Assembly (NCBI RefSeq): GCF_001544095.1
Contig: NZ_BCPT01000003.1
Span: 124,001-188,000 of the forward strand
Length of the DNA stretch: 64,000 nucleotides
DNA from: Enterococcus casseliflavus NBRC 100478
Lineage (GTDB): Bacteria; Bacillota; Bacilli; Lactobacillales; Enterococcaceae
Reading direction: 5' to 3'
Shown here: positions 1 to 8,384 of the stretch, one piece after another
Layout of the letters: every line of letters begins with the position of its first letter
Numbering within the stretch: the first letter of the stretch is position 1
The notes under the pieces: generated by a model
Seen by the model: the letters and a program-made list of their open reading frames with translations, nothing else
The model's database searches: none
Told to the model about the DNA's origin: nothing
Translations under genes and position numbers: made by a program

Positions 1-216
1 GGTACCGCCGGGATCTTCGGCAATGCGGTCGGTGGACGTCGAGGGGCGATCATCGGAGGGATCTTTCACGGCTTCTTCATTACGTTACTGCCAGCCCTAC
101 TTGTAACGATCTTCAATGAAATGGGCTTTGTTAACGCTACGGCAACTGATGTGGATACCGTTACGGCAGCCTTGCTATATGCTTGGATCATCAGTCCCTT
201 ATTGAAAAACTTTTAA
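1..216 (+). CDS. PTS ascorbate-type EIIC (UlaA/SgaT-like), 3' end only
   Basis: The C-terminal 71 residues of a PTS membrane component; the 5' part lies outside the window. The piece carries the segment GNAVGGRRGA, followed by a hydrophobic stretch with LPALL and a short loop with DVDT, an arrangement typical of the end of UlaA/SgaT-family EIIC proteins. These proteins move the sugar across the membrane while separate EIIA and EIIB partners phosphorylate it; those partners must lie upstream. The next gene follows after 18 bases behind a good ribosome site, so this is the promoter-proximal part of an operon with the aldolase and kinase-like genes. Substrate cannot be read from this fragment. 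Confidence 0.8.
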   Translation, partial: GTAGIFGNAVGGRRGAIIGGIFHGFFITLLPALLVTIFNEMGFVNATATDVDTVTAALLYAWIISPLLKNF

Positions 217-234
217 TCGCTAGGAGGAAGACGC

Positions 235-627
235 ATGTTCTCTTTTTTCAAAAAAGAAAAAAAGCCCACAGAAACACCAGCGGTTGTTTTGACCGCTGAA
301 GAAAGCCAAGAGGCAGAAGCGCTTATTGCAAATCTAGAAAGTCAGTTGCAAGCAGAAACCGACATCGACGAACAAGCAAAATTGTATGAAGCGTTAGGCT
401 TAGCGCAGGCAAAACTTTCCCGCACAGAAGAAGCGATCGACGCATTGGAAAAAAGCTTGCAGGCGAAAAAATCGATCGGGGACGGCTACAAAATACTGAT
501 GTCCCTTTACAATGCTCAGCGTGCCGCCGCCGCACGAAACGGCGACGATGCAAAGATCGACTATTACATGGACAAAATGGAAGAAATGCGGCAAATCGCC
601 AAACAACTTATGATCAGCGGCAATTAA
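235..627 (+). CDS. small TPR-like helical protein in PTS operon
   Basis: A 130-residue soluble protein with a short basic N terminus (FFKKEKK) followed by amphipathic helices. Residues about 45-80 (alternating Ala/Leu pattern with GLAQAKL and EEAIDALEKSL) look like a tetratricopeptide-type helical hairpin pair. There is no signal peptide, membrane segment or catalytic motif. It has a strong AGGAGG site upstream and sits between an EIIC gene and a class II aldolase gene, so it is co-transcribed with a sugar pathway. A protein-protein interaction role is an inference from the fold only; no function is known to me. Confidence 0.7.
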   Translation: MFSFFKKEKKPTETPAVVLTAEESQEAEALIANLESQLQAETDIDEQAKLYEALGLAQAKLSRTEEAIDALEKSLQAKKSIGDGYKILMSLYNAQRAAAARNGDDAKIDYYMDKMEEMRQIAKQLMISGN

Positions 628-649
628 ACTAGACGAGGTGGAATCAAGA

Positions 650-1516
650 ATGTATACAACATTAAAAGAAGTAACGAAAACAGCAGAAGCATTGAATTTT
701 ACAGTGGGGGCTTTTAATACCCATAATTTAGAAATGCTGCCAAGTATGCTGCGGGCGGCCAAAGAGATGGGGGCACCCATCATCATTCAAACAAGTATCG
801 ATACGGCGAAATACATCGGCTATGATGTCTTGGTCAATGTCGTCAAAACGATTGCCGACCACGAGCTAGTAGATGCTGTCTTGCATTTGGATCATGCCAG
901 AGATTTCGATGAGATCAAAGCGGCGATTGATAGCGGCTATAGCTCGGTGATGTATGATGGCTCGCATTTGCCCTTCAAAGAAAACATTTTGAAAACGCGC
1001 GCAGTCGTCGAATACGCTCATGCCCATGGGGTGTCCGTCGAAGGAGAACTAGGAACGATCGGCGGCACAGAAGAAGGCATTCATGTGGAAGAAGACGATA
1101 AAGTCTTCACACGCCCAGAAGATGCGGTAGAGTTTGTCGCTGCTACTGGCGTCGATGCGCTAGCCATCGCTATCGGAACCAATCACGGTCAATTCCGCTC
1201 CAAAACCGAAGTGAATGTTGAGTTATTGAAGGAGATCCATGCAGTCGTCGACGTGCCGCTAGTCATTCATGGAGGAACTGGCGTCAAAGAAGAAGATTAT
1301 CCTGAATTGATCAATAACGGCATTCGCAAGTTTAATGTAGGTACTGAATTGTTGGTCAATTGGACGAAGATTGCGAAAGAAAATTTTGGGGCAACGGAAG
1401 TCAACAAATCTTTGCGCCACAACGTGATCCCATCCAATGAAGCCATCAAAGAAATCGTCAAGCACAAGATCGGCCTTTTCATGAATACGAAAGCGCCGAC
1501 TGCGATCGGCAAATAG
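650..1516 (+). CDS. class II fructose/tagatose-bisphosphate aldolase family protein
   Basis: A 288-residue class II (zinc-dependent) ketose-bisphosphate aldolase of the FbaA/GatY/KbaY family, which splits a ketose 1,6-bisphosphate into glycerone phosphate and an aldehyde phosphate. Visible landmarks are the N-terminal VGAFNTHNLEM, the metal-binding HLDHA, EGELGTIGG, the metal/substrate residues in GTNHGQF, HGGTG and the phosphate-binding NVGTELL. The ATG at 650 is chosen because GAGGTGG ends eight bases before it; an upstream GTG at 638 overlaps that site. It follows an EIIC gene and precedes a P-loop kinase-like gene, suggesting it finishes catabolism of the sugar imported by that PTS. Which bisphosphate is used is not resolvable here. 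Confidence 0.9.
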   Translation: MYTTLKEVTKTAEALNFTVGAFNTHNLEMLPSMLRAAKEMGAPIIIQTSIDTAKYIGYDVLVNVVKTIADHELVDAVLHLDHARDFDEIKAAIDSGYSSVMYDGSHLPFKENILKTRAVVEYAHAHGVSVEGELGTIGGTEEGIHVEEDDKVFTRPEDAVEFVAATGVDALAIAIGTNHGQFRSKTEVNVELLKEIHAVVDVPLVIHGGTGVKEEDYPELINNGIRKFNVGTELLVNWTKIAKENFGATEVNKSLRHNVIPSNEAIKEIVKHKIGLFMNTKAPTAIGK

Positions 1517-2143
1517 ATGGTACGCAAAAAGATGCTTGTTTTATTAGCAGGCAGCCCTGGAACTGGAAAAAGTTATTTACTGAATCTGTTGAAGAAACGT
1601 TTTCCTGATCTTTTCGCTCTTACGCCAGATGAAATCAAAGAGTGCTATGCCGAATCCCTTGGCTTTGATTCATTGGCAGAAAAAGCCCAGATCGAAAAGC
1701 AGTATGTTTGGCCTTTTTACTATCAGGCATTGGGCTTGTACATGTCTTTAGGAAAACGGTTGGTGGTCTCGGAATACCCTTTTAGTGAAAAACAGAAGCC
1801 ATTGCTAACTTTTCTCGCCCAAAGCTATGGTTATGAGTGCTTGACCATTCGCTTGACTGCTTCTTTTGAAACCTTATGGGAAAGACGTTACTTACGTGAT
1901 CGAGCGGATGACCGCCATTTGAGTTTTATTATGGAACGGTACCATTACGGGGATGTACTGGAAGATAGACAAGCTGCAACCAACCATATAACCAAAGAAG
2001 CGTTTCGGCAAATCATCACTGATCGCCGTTACGATGACTTTCAGTTAGGAGCGCTTATCGAAGTCAATGTGGAAGATTACGAGCAAGTGGATTATCGCCC
2101 GTTGATCGAGAGAATCGCTGAACAACTCAATGACTTAAATTGA
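1517..2143 (+). CDS. P-loop kinase-like protein (AAA_33 type)
   Basis: A 208-residue cytoplasmic P-loop protein. The Walker A motif GSPGTGKS is at about residues 12-19, right after a hydrophobic strand (MLVLLA), the layout of small-molecule kinases such as gluconate- or zeta-toxin-type enzymes. A YLRDRADDRH segment near residue 120 resembles an Arg-rich lid. The start ATG abuts the aldolase stop codon directly, without a separate ribosome site of any strength, so translation is probably coupled. Position as last gene of the PTS-aldolase operon suggests phosphorylation of a sugar intermediate, but this is inference; the substrate is unknown. Confidence 0.65.
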   Translation: MVRKKMLVLLAGSPGTGKSYLLNLLKKRFPDLFALTPDEIKECYAESLGFDSLAEKAQIEKQYVWPFYYQALGLYMSLGKRLVVSEYPFSEKQKPLLTFLAQSYGYECLTIRLTASFETLWERRYLRDRADDRHLSFIMERYHYGDVLEDRQAATNHITKEAFRQIITDRRYDDFQLGALIEVNVEDYEQVDYRPLIERIAEQLNDLN

Positions 2144-2150
2144 AGAAAAA

Positions 2151-2188
2151 CAGGCGCTACACCTGAAAAGGGCAGCGCCTGTTTTTTT
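2151..2188. terminator. bidirectional rho-independent terminator
   Basis: Stem CAGGCGCT / AGCGCCTG with a 15-base loop, flanked by an A run on the left and seven T on the right. It closes the PTS-aldolase operon on the plus strand and probably also the DUF389 gene on the minus strand, whose stop codon overlaps the T run. Confidence 0.85.
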
Positions 2189-3227
2189 AGTCTAAGCCCA
2201 AAAATTTCGAAGTTCCTTGGTTTTGGACTTGGAGGATTTCGGCTAATACTTTGGCATCAAATTGACCCTCTTTATTGGCAGAATAGACATTGACCTTGAG
2301 CTGGTAGTCGGGCAAAGCATAGTTTTCAAGACTTGCTTCAAGCTGCGCGACCGCTTGTTTCGAGAGTGGTTCACCGACGAGTTTTAATTCAAGGGATTGT
2401 TTCTGCTCATTAAGTGTTTGCTCCAGCAAATAATGTTCCCCCAGTTTGGCTTCTACAAAACGCTTGGCATGGTATTCCGCGATGGTCGTTTGGATCGTCG
2501 TATAAACGAAGAAACTCCCAATGACCGTGATCGGTAAGGCAACCACGGCAAACTTCCACCATTTTTGGTGACGGAAATCTCCATACTGCAACAGCCAGAT
2601 GGTAATGAACAAGGAAAAACAAATCAAAAAGGAATTGGTGAAGAAGAGTTGAGCAGACTCCCATGAAATCGAATAGTCTTTGATCGACAGCCCATAACCC
2701 GTCACACAAAGCGGCAAAATCAGGGACGTCCCGATGGAGACACCGATAATGACATCGTTGTCGCGGCCTCTGACTTTGGCAAAAGCCAGTGCGGAACCAC
2801 CGATCAATGCGATGCAAATATCCCAAATCGTCGCAGACGTCTGGGTCATGATTTCAGGTGTTGTATCTTTGACTGGCGTGAGTAAGAAAAAGGCAAATGA
2901 GATGATAAGTACGATGATGACTTGGATGCTAAAGACCAGCAGCCCTTTTTTGACTAAGCGCAAGTGGGAAAGACCTAAACCAAAGCCGATCCCGTTGATC
3001 CCATTTAAAAGTGGCGAAATCAACATCGCCCCGATAATCGTTGTCGTAGAGTTGTAGTTCAAACCAATCGAAGCAATCAGCGTTGCACAAACTAAAAGTG
3101 CATAGACGAGCATCGTTTGGTCCATATCTTTTTGAATTTTTCCAATCAATTGTTCTTTGGAAACTAAATCAGGCGTTAAGTTCACATTCATCATCCTTTC
3201 TGAGAAAAATCGTTCTGCTCTTTTCAT
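2187..3227 (-). CDS. DUF389 family membrane protein
   Basis: A membrane protein of up to 346 residues with about six hydrophobic segments between residues 35 and 240 and a soluble C-terminal domain. The sequences SIGLNYNSTTTIIGAMLISPLLNGINGIG and KVRGRDNDVIIGVSIGTSLILPL match the DUF389 (TIGR00341-like) family, whose function is unknown. The start is uncertain: the first ATG at 3227 has AAGGGA only two to three bases upstream, while an AGAAAGG further in could serve an ATG at 3191 or GTG at 3185. It stands alone on the minus strand. Confidence 0.8.
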   Translation of the reverse strand: MKRAERFFSERMMNVNLTPDLVSKEQLIGKIQKDMDQTMLVYALLVCATLIASIGLNYNSTTTIIGAMLISPLLNGINGIGFGLGLSHLRLVKKGLLVFSIQVIIVLIISFAFFLLTPVKDTTPEIMTQTSATIWDICIALIGGSALAFAKVRGRDNDVIIGVSIGTSLILPLCVTGYGLSIKDYSISWESAQLFFTNSFLICFSLFITIWLLQYGDFRHQKWWKFAVVALPITVIGSFFVYTTIQTTIAEYHAKRFVEAKLGEHYLLEQTLNEQKQSLELKLVGEPLSKQAVAQLEASLENYALPDYQLKVNVYSANKEGQFDAKVLAEILQVQNQGTSKFLGLD

Positions 3228-3380
3228 TGTCCCTTAAATCGGCTGATTTTACAAAAATCTGCGTCTATCAGGTGATGATAGCAACGAGAATTCAATGATT
3301 GGGTTGCCAATCTTTTGCAAAACCGCCGATTTCCTCTAGAATATGAAGCATATCAGATAAATGGAAAAGGTGGGGAATGG

Positions 3381-3980
3381 ATGAAAGACTATTTTGCGCA
3401 ATACAAACGCCTGTTATCGATCGCTGAAGCAGGTTTGTACTATGGCAAAGATGTGTACGATAAGGAACGTTACCAAGAGATCAAAGAGTTGGCATTGCAT
3501 TTGATGAGTACCGTCGTGGATCAAGACGCAGCTGCGTTGACCCTTTTAACAGAAAAAAATGAGGGCTATCCTACGCCCAAAGTCGATGTACGAGCATTGA
3601 TCCAAAAAGACGAAAAAATCTTGCTGGTGGAAGACAGCCTGACGAAAGAATGGTCACTGCCAGGAGGCTATGCAGAAATTGGCTTGACGCCACGGGAAAA
3701 CATCAAAAAAGAAGTGCTGGAAGAAACTGGCTTACTCGTTGAGGTCAAGGAGCTGCGAGCAATTTTTGATACGAATCTAAGACCAGACATTCCGCAAGTG
3801 TTTCAATACTATAAGCTGGTCTTTGCCTGTGATGTTTTGGCAGGGGACTTCATCAAAAACAGTGAAACCTCCAACAGCGATTACTTTTCGTTGAAGGAGC
3901 TGCCGAAGCTTTCCATCAAGCGCACCACCAAGGAACAACTGGAGCAATTGGTGAATGAGAAGTCGTTACACGTTGATTAA
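3381..3980 (+). CDS. NUDIX hydrolase with Nudix_N domain
   Basis: A 199-residue cytoplasmic hydrolase of nucleoside diphosphate derivatives. The N-terminal 60 residues form the helical Nudix_N-type domain found in ADP-ribose/CDP-choline pyrophosphatase-like proteins (KRLLSIAEAGLYYGKDVYD). The Nudix box begins at GGYAEIG and ends KEVLEETGL. The first glutamate of the canonical box is leucine here (GGYAEIGL) and the usual RE is KE; the metal-binding EE pair is intact. The start at 3381 is preceded by GGTGGGGAA; an in-frame upstream start at 3315 has no ribosome site. Substrate not predictable. Confidence 0.85.
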   Translation: MKDYFAQYKRLLSIAEAGLYYGKDVYDKERYQEIKELALHLMSTVVDQDAAALTLLTEKNEGYPTPKVDVRALIQKDEKILLVEDSLTKEWSLPGGYAEIGLTPRENIKKEVLEETGLLVEVKELRAIFDTNLRPDIPQVFQYYKLVFACDVLAGDFIKNSETSNSDYFSLKELPKLSIKRTTKEQLEQLVNEKSLHVD

Positions 3981-4040
3981 AAACAGCTAAGGGTAAGATG
4001 TTGGAAAAAGCGTTTTATTGGTTTTTTTAACTGGATAATA

Positions 4041-4069
4041 TTTACTTGCAGATAAAGTTGGTTTATGAT
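4041..4069 (+). promoter_or_regulatory. candidate promoter of the NCS2 permease gene
   Basis: TTTACT and TATGAT separated by exactly 17 bases, about 70 bases upstream of the permease start. The -35 hexamer is a weak match, so this is a plausible rather than certain promoter. Confidence 0.45.
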
Positions 4070-4094
4070 TGATTTCGTCGTTTTCATTATAAAA

Positions 4095-4125
4095 AATCAA
4101 GCAATGGCGACACCTTTGCTTGATT
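4095..4125 (+). promoter_or_regulatory. leader hairpin directly upstream of the permease ribosome site
   Basis: A perfect 10-bp inverted repeat, AATCAAGCAA and TTGCTTGATT, with an 11-base loop. It ends three bases before the GGAGGAG Shine-Dalgarno sequence and has no T run, so it is not a terminator. It could modulate translation of the permease or bind a protein. No purine-riboswitch core was recognised around it. Confidence 0.5.
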
Positions 4126-4140
4126 GCTGGAGGAGTAAAA

Positions 4141-5451
4141 ATGAAGAATCAAATCAATTCCTTTTTTGGGCTGGATGCCTTACAAACAACGGTCAAACGA
4201 GAAATCTTAGCTGGTTTTACCACCTTTATCTCGATGGCCTATATTTTATTCGTCAATCCAACGGTCCTTGGGGCATCTGGGATGGACGAAGGTGCCGTCT
4301 TTACGGCAACGGCGTTAGCCAGCGCATTGGGCTGTATCTTGATGGGGGTTTTAGCAAAATACCCGATCGCTACGGCACCCGCATTAGGGATCAACGCCTT
4401 CTTTTCTTATTCAGTCTGTATTGGAATGGGGGTTCCATGGCAAACAGCATTAGCGGGTGTGTTTGTGGCATCACTGATTTTCATCGTGATCACGATCTTC
4501 AAATTACGGGAGCTGATCATTGATGCGATCCCTGCTGATTTAAAATACGCCATCTCTGGCGGGATCGGTCTGTTCATCGCCTTTTTGGGATTGAGCGAAG
4601 GCGGGATCATCGTTTCCGATGATTCGACCCTTGTGGCACTAGGCTCATTGAGTGTCGGTACGACGTGGCTGACGATTTTTGGTTTAGTGATCACTGCCGT
4701 CTTGATGGTTCGCAGAGTTCCTGGTGGAATTTTTATCGGGATGGCCGCAACAACTGTTTTAGGTCTTTTGACTGGCTTGATCCAAGCACCATCCAGTATC
4801 GTTTCTGCTGCACCGAGTATTTCTTCCACATTCTTAGTGGCGCTAAACCATGTAGGAGACATCAACTCCCTGCAAATGTGGGTCGTAGTACTGACTTTCT
4901 TACTCGTCACTTTCTTTGATACGGCAGGCACCTTGGTGGGACTTGCCAATCAAGCGGGCTTTATGAAAGACAACAAAATGCCGCGGGTCGGCAAAGCACT
5001 TGCTTCTGACTCCACCGCCATGCTCGCTGGTTCTTTATTAGGGACCTCACCAGTAGGCGCATATGTCGAATCCTCCGCTGGGATCGCCGTGGGCGGTCGC
5101 TCTGGCTTGACTGCCGTGACGACTGGAGTTTTCTTCTTGTTCGGCTTGTTCTTTTCACCATTGCTATCCGTTGTTACTTCCCAAGTGACGGCACCAGCAC
5201 TGATCGTCGTAGGCGTGCTGATGGCACAATCGCTACGAGAAATCAAATGGCACGAAATGGAAATCGCAATCCCAGCCTTCTTGATTCTACTAGGCATGCC
5301 GTTGACCTACAGTATCTCCGATGGGATCGCCTTGGGCTTCATCTTTTACCCAATCACCATGTTAGCAGCCAAACGGGGCAAAGAAGTCTCACCAATCATG
5401 TACGGCTTGTTCTTTGTCTTTCTTGGGTTTATGTGGATTTTGAATGTGTGA
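4141..5451 (+). CDS. NCS2 family purine permease (AzgA/PbuG-like)
   Basis: A 436-residue polytopic permease, full length for the AzgA-like branch of NCS2 (guanine/hypoxanthine/adenine uptake). Family landmarks are the N-terminal FFGLDALQTTVKREILAGFTTF, YILFVNP, APALGINAFFSY, the central FFDTAGTLVGLANQAG and GSLLGTSPVGAYVESSAG. About 12 to 14 membrane segments are visible. The ATG at 4141 is chosen because GGAGGAG precedes it by six bases. It appears monocistronic, with a hairpin leader upstream and a terminator downstream. Precise purine specificity is not determined. Confidence 0.9.
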   Translation: MKNQINSFFGLDALQTTVKREILAGFTTFISMAYILFVNPTVLGASGMDEGAVFTATALASALGCILMGVLAKYPIATAPALGINAFFSYSVCIGMGVPWQTALAGVFVASLIFIVITIFKLRELIIDAIPADLKYAISGGIGLFIAFLGLSEGGIIVSDDSTLVALGSLSVGTTWLTIFGLVITAVLMVRRVPGGIFIGMAATTVLGLLTGLIQAPSSIVSAAPSISSTFLVALNHVGDINSLQMWVVVLTFLLVTFFDTAGTLVGLANQAGFMKDNKMPRVGKALASDSTAMLAGSLLGTSPVGAYVESSAGIAVGGRSGLTAVTTGVFFLFGLFFSPLLSVVTSQVTAPALIVVGVLMAQSLREIKWHEMEIAIPAFLILLGMPLTYSISDGIALGFIFYPITMLAAKRGKEVSPIMYGLFFVFLGFMWILNV

Positions 5452-5494
5452 GAGAGACGTTTTAATGTAAACTTAGGATAGGATTTCAAGTAAT

Positions 5495-5532
5495 AAAAAA
5501 CCAGTTAAGCGTGGCTTAGCTGGTTTTTTATT
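5495..5532 (+). terminator. rho-independent terminator of the permease gene
   Basis: A/T-flanked stem CCAGTTAAGC / GCTTAGCTGG (one G-T pair) with a three-base loop, followed by six T. Confidence 0.9.
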
Positions 5533-5780
5533 ATATGTCGCTTGCTATAAAAATGTTCAGAATTGAATAAGGATTTACTATCCGTGGTTTATATGCCGAC
5601 GAATCAGGGCGTTGTATTGCTTAAAAAATATACTCAATGATCTGATCGATTTTCGCCATATCTTGTAAAGGGAGGTTTTAGTTTCTCTACCATTCATTGA
5701 TTGTAAGATTACTTTGAAGTGAAACTTCATTCCAAAACCGCCCATCCCAACAATTTTCACGCAAAACCTGCGCTTTTCTT
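5533..5780. other. intergenic stretch without a convincing gene
   Basis: AT-rich spacer between the permease terminator and the scrR promoter. The only open frame is a 60-codon minus-strand one (5578-5760) rich in basic residues, with no ribosome site and no family I recognise. It may be decayed sequence; I see no repeat or RNA gene in it. Confidence 0.4.
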
Positions 5781-5788
5781 TCTGTTAT

Positions 5789-5797
5789 TGTTATAAT
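5789..5797 (+). promoter_or_regulatory. scrR promoter (extended -10)
   Basis: TG-T-TATAAT, an extended -10 element 27 bases upstream of the scrR start. No good -35 hexamer is present at the expected distance, as is common for extended -10 promoters. Confidence 0.55.
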
Positions 5798-5823
5798 AAA
5801 AGAAAACGCAAAGGTGGGAAATC

Positions 5824-6819
5824 ATGACAACGATCAAGGACATTGCTGAAAAGGCGGGAGTAGCGAAAAGTACGGTTTCCCGCTATCTGAACAATGGCTA
5901 TATCAGTGAAGAAAAGCGCAAAAAAATTGATCAGATCATTGCTGAAACTGGCTATCGCCCCAATACATTTGCTCGTTCGCTGAAAGCCCAAGACACGAAA
6001 TTGCTGGGCGTGATCATTCCTCGACTGAATTCACCATCGACAAATGATGTGTTGAAAGGGATCGATACGACGGCACGGGAAAACGGCTATCAAATGCTGA
6101 TCACCAACTCTGATCAAAGCGATGAACGGGAATTAGAAAATATCGAAATGCTGGTTAAACAAAAAGTAGCAGGGATGATCCTGTTTGCGCGCAAAATCAC
6201 ACCGCAGCTGCAAGCGGTGCTGGCAGAGGTTCCTATGCCTGTTTTATTGTTAGGTCAACAGTTAGCTGGCATTCATTCCATCGTCCATGAAGATTATCAA
6301 GCTGGCAAAACCATGGCAGAATATGCAGTCAGCGCTGGCCACCGACGTTATTTATTTGTTGGTGTCAGCGAAAATGATTATGCGGTAGGTGTCTTGCGGA
6401 AAAAAGGGTTTCTTGATGTCTTGGCACAAACGCCCAACGTCAAAGTCGACTTTATCGAAACGTCCTTTTCAAGAAGAGAAACGTACCAAAAAGCCCTTGA
6501 GTTCTTGAAAGATCAATCGGCAACGTACATCGCCTGTGCTACCGACAATATTGCTGTTGCTGTATTGAAAGCCGCCCATGAACTAGGGTATCAAGTGCCG
6601 CAAGACTTTTCCTTAAACGGCTTTGGCGGCTATGATTCGACGGATTATGTCTATCCGACCATCACAACGACCCAATATCCCTATGTCCAATTAGGCATCG
6701 ATGCCGTCTTAACGATCCAAAAACTGACGCAAGGGGAAGAGGTTCCTGAGGTGATCGAATTACCGAATAGATTAGTGGTCAAACAGTCGACTGCCAAGCT
6801 TGACAAGCAGGAGAAATAA
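5824..6819 (+). CDS. scrR: LacI-family sucrose operon repressor
   Basis: A 331-residue LacI/GalR regulator. Residues 1-50 form the helix-turn-helix (TIKDIAEKAGVAKSTVSRYLNNG) with hinge helix RPNTFARSLK; the rest is a periplasmic-binding-protein-like effector domain (LLGVIIPRLNSP, CATDNIAVAVLKAAHELGY, FGGYDSTDYVYPTITT). It is expected to repress the adjacent sucrose PTS and hydrolase genes, which start downstream behind two operator-like palindromes. Identification as ScrR rests on family resemblance plus the sucrose genes beside it. It has its own promoter and terminator. Confidence 0.85.
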   Translation: MTTIKDIAEKAGVAKSTVSRYLNNGYISEEKRKKIDQIIAETGYRPNTFARSLKAQDTKLLGVIIPRLNSPSTNDVLKGIDTTARENGYQMLITNSDQSDERELENIEMLVKQKVAGMILFARKITPQLQAVLAEVPMPVLLLGQQLAGIHSIVHEDYQAGKTMAEYAVSAGHRRYLFVGVSENDYAVGVLRKKGFLDVLAQTPNVKVDFIETSFSRRETYQKALEFLKDQSATYIACATDNIAVAVLKAAHELGYQVPQDFSLNGFGGYDSTDYVYPTITTTQYPYVQLGIDAVLTIQKLTQGEEVPEVIELPNRLVVKQSTAKLDKQEK

Positions 6820-6837
6820 AGCAAACATTTTTAGAGA

Positions 6838-6873
6838 AAACAGGACGTCCAGTCGCGGCGTTCTGTTTTTTTA
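6838..6873 (+). terminator. terminator after scrR
   Basis: Stem AACAGGACG / CGTTCTGTT (one G-T pair) with an 11-base loop, followed by a T run. Confidence 0.85.
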
Positions 6874-6883
6874 TTTTCTTTGC

Positions 6884-6931
6884 TTGCAATTGCAAACGGT
6901 TTCTGTTAATCTACAAATGTAGAACCGGTTC
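6884..6931 (+). promoter_or_regulatory. sucrose operon promoter with cre and ScrR-type operators
   Basis: TTGCAA and TAATCT are 17 bases apart. The spacer holds TTGCAAACGGTTTCTG, which fits the CcpA cre consensus with one mismatch. A second palindrome GAACCGGTTC (6922-6931) lies just after the likely transcription start and looks like a LacI-family operator. Together they suggest catabolite repression plus ScrR repression. Confidence 0.7.
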
Positions 6932-6965
6932 CACAAATGAACCGACGATCAAAGGAGTGGGAAAA

Positions 6966-8342
6966 ATGAAGGAACAAAAAACGATCGACCAAGTGTTAGA
7001 AGCTGTTGGCGGCAAAGAAAATGTCAAAAACTTTGAACACTGTGCCACACGTTTGCGCTTGATTTTGAAAGACGATCAGTTAGTAGATAAAGACAAAGCG
7101 GAAGCAGTTGAGGGCAGCAAGGGCTATTTTTTCAACACGGGACAGCATCAGTTCATTTTTGGAACAGGGAAAGTCAATGAAGTTTATCAAACCTTCGCAG
7201 CAGAAATGGGCAATGACGCCTCCGCTGATAAAGCTGGCTTCAAAGACGATGTCTATTCGAATCTGTCACCCGTCCAAAAAGTTGTCCGCACGTTGTCAGA
7301 TGTCTTGGTGCCATTGATTCCAGCTTTGGTAACGACGGGGCTTTTGATGGGGATTCGGGGATTATTGACCGAGTTGGGGGTCACTTATAGTGCTGACTGG
7401 TTAGCTATGTTTGAAATGTTAACGGATACAGCGTTTGCCTTTTTACCTGTTTTGATCGCCTATAGTGCGACGAAAAAATTCGGCGGTAATCCGATCATTG
7501 GGATCGTGGTAGGATTGATGATGGTGGCACCGCAATTGCCGAACGCTTGGGCAGTTGCCAGCGGGGATGCAGATCCATTGCACTTATTCGGTTTATCGAT
7601 CTCTGGGTATCAAGGGTCGATTTTTCCAGCAATTATTGTCGGGCTCTTAGTTTCTAAGCTAGAAAAATGGTTCCGTAAATTTGTTCCGCAAATGATGGAC
7701 TTGATTGTGACACCATTCTTAACGATTGTCATTACTTTAGGTTTGATTTTGTTTGCGTTAGGACCAATCTTGCAAGTAGCTGAAAGAGCAGTCATCAACA
7801 GTATCGTCTACTTGGTGCAAGCACCATTGGGCATCGGTTATATCATTTACGGAGGGGTTCAGCAAGTGATCGTGATCACTGGATTGCACCATTCGTTAAG
7901 TATTATTGAGTTAGGGTTATTGAATACGACAGGCGAAAACGTCCTACAAGTCTTAGGTACAGCAAGTATGGCGGGACAATTTGGGGCAGCGATTGCTGCG
8001 GCATTTATTTATAAAAACAAAGTCAAACGCTCAAATGCCATCAGTGCGGCGGTTCCAACCTTATTTGGGATCACGGAACCTTTACTATTTGGGGTCAACT
8101 TACGCTCGATGCGCATTTTTGGCGCAGGCATGCTGGGAGGCGCAGTCGGCGGGTTTGCGACGTATGTCTTCCAATTAGCTGCCACTGGGATGGGCATCAC
8201 TTTTATACCAGGACTGTTGTTGTATACTGGAGATTTCGGTGCCATGCTGAAATACGTTGTCGTGATTTTGATTGCCTTTGGTGTCGGTTTTGCTGGTGTC
8301 CAATTGCAGCGCAAACCGCTAGCCAAAGAGTTGAACCAATAA
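6966..8342 (+). CDS. scrA: sucrose-specific PTS EIIBC
   Basis: A 458-residue membrane permease-phosphotransferase importing sucrose as sucrose 6-phosphate. The EIIB domain occupies about residues 1-85 with the phosphorylated Cys26 in HCATRLR; the EIIC domain follows with about ten membrane segments and the motif GITEPLLFGVNLR. There is no EIIA domain, so phosphate must come from a glucose-type EIIA encoded elsewhere or from another fused permease. The ATG at 6966 follows GGAGTGGG; an upstream GTG at 6957 is inside that site. The hydrolase gene follows after 42 bases in the same operon. Confidence 0.9.
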   Translation: MKEQKTIDQVLEAVGGKENVKNFEHCATRLRLILKDDQLVDKDKAEAVEGSKGYFFNTGQHQFIFGTGKVNEVYQTFAAEMGNDASADKAGFKDDVYSNLSPVQKVVRTLSDVLVPLIPALVTTGLLMGIRGLLTELGVTYSADWLAMFEMLTDTAFAFLPVLIAYSATKKFGGNPIIGIVVGLMMVAPQLPNAWAVASGDADPLHLFGLSISGYQGSIFPAIIVGLLVSKLEKWFRKFVPQMMDLIVTPFLTIVITLGLILFALGPILQVAERAVINSIVYLVQAPLGIGYIIYGGVQQVIVITGLHHSLSIIELGLLNTTGENVLQVLGTASMAGQFGAAIAAAFIYKNKVKRSNAISAAVPTLFGITEPLLFGVNLRSMRIFGAGMLGGAVGGFATYVFQLAATGMGITFIPGLLLYTGDFGAMLKYVVVILIAFGVGFAGVQLQRKPLAKELNQ

Positions 8343-8384
8343 ATAATCCCTTGCTGTTCATCGCAAGAGAAAAGAGGTACCACA

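Noticed and set aside
3981-4140. Possible purine riboswitch upstream of the NCS2 permease
   Set aside because: None of the conserved purine-aptamer core or paired-loop sequences could be found; only a simple hairpin is present.
5578-5760. 60-codon minus-strand open frame in the gap before scrR
   Set aside because: No ribosome site, basic low-complexity composition, no recognisable family, and no supporting neighbours.
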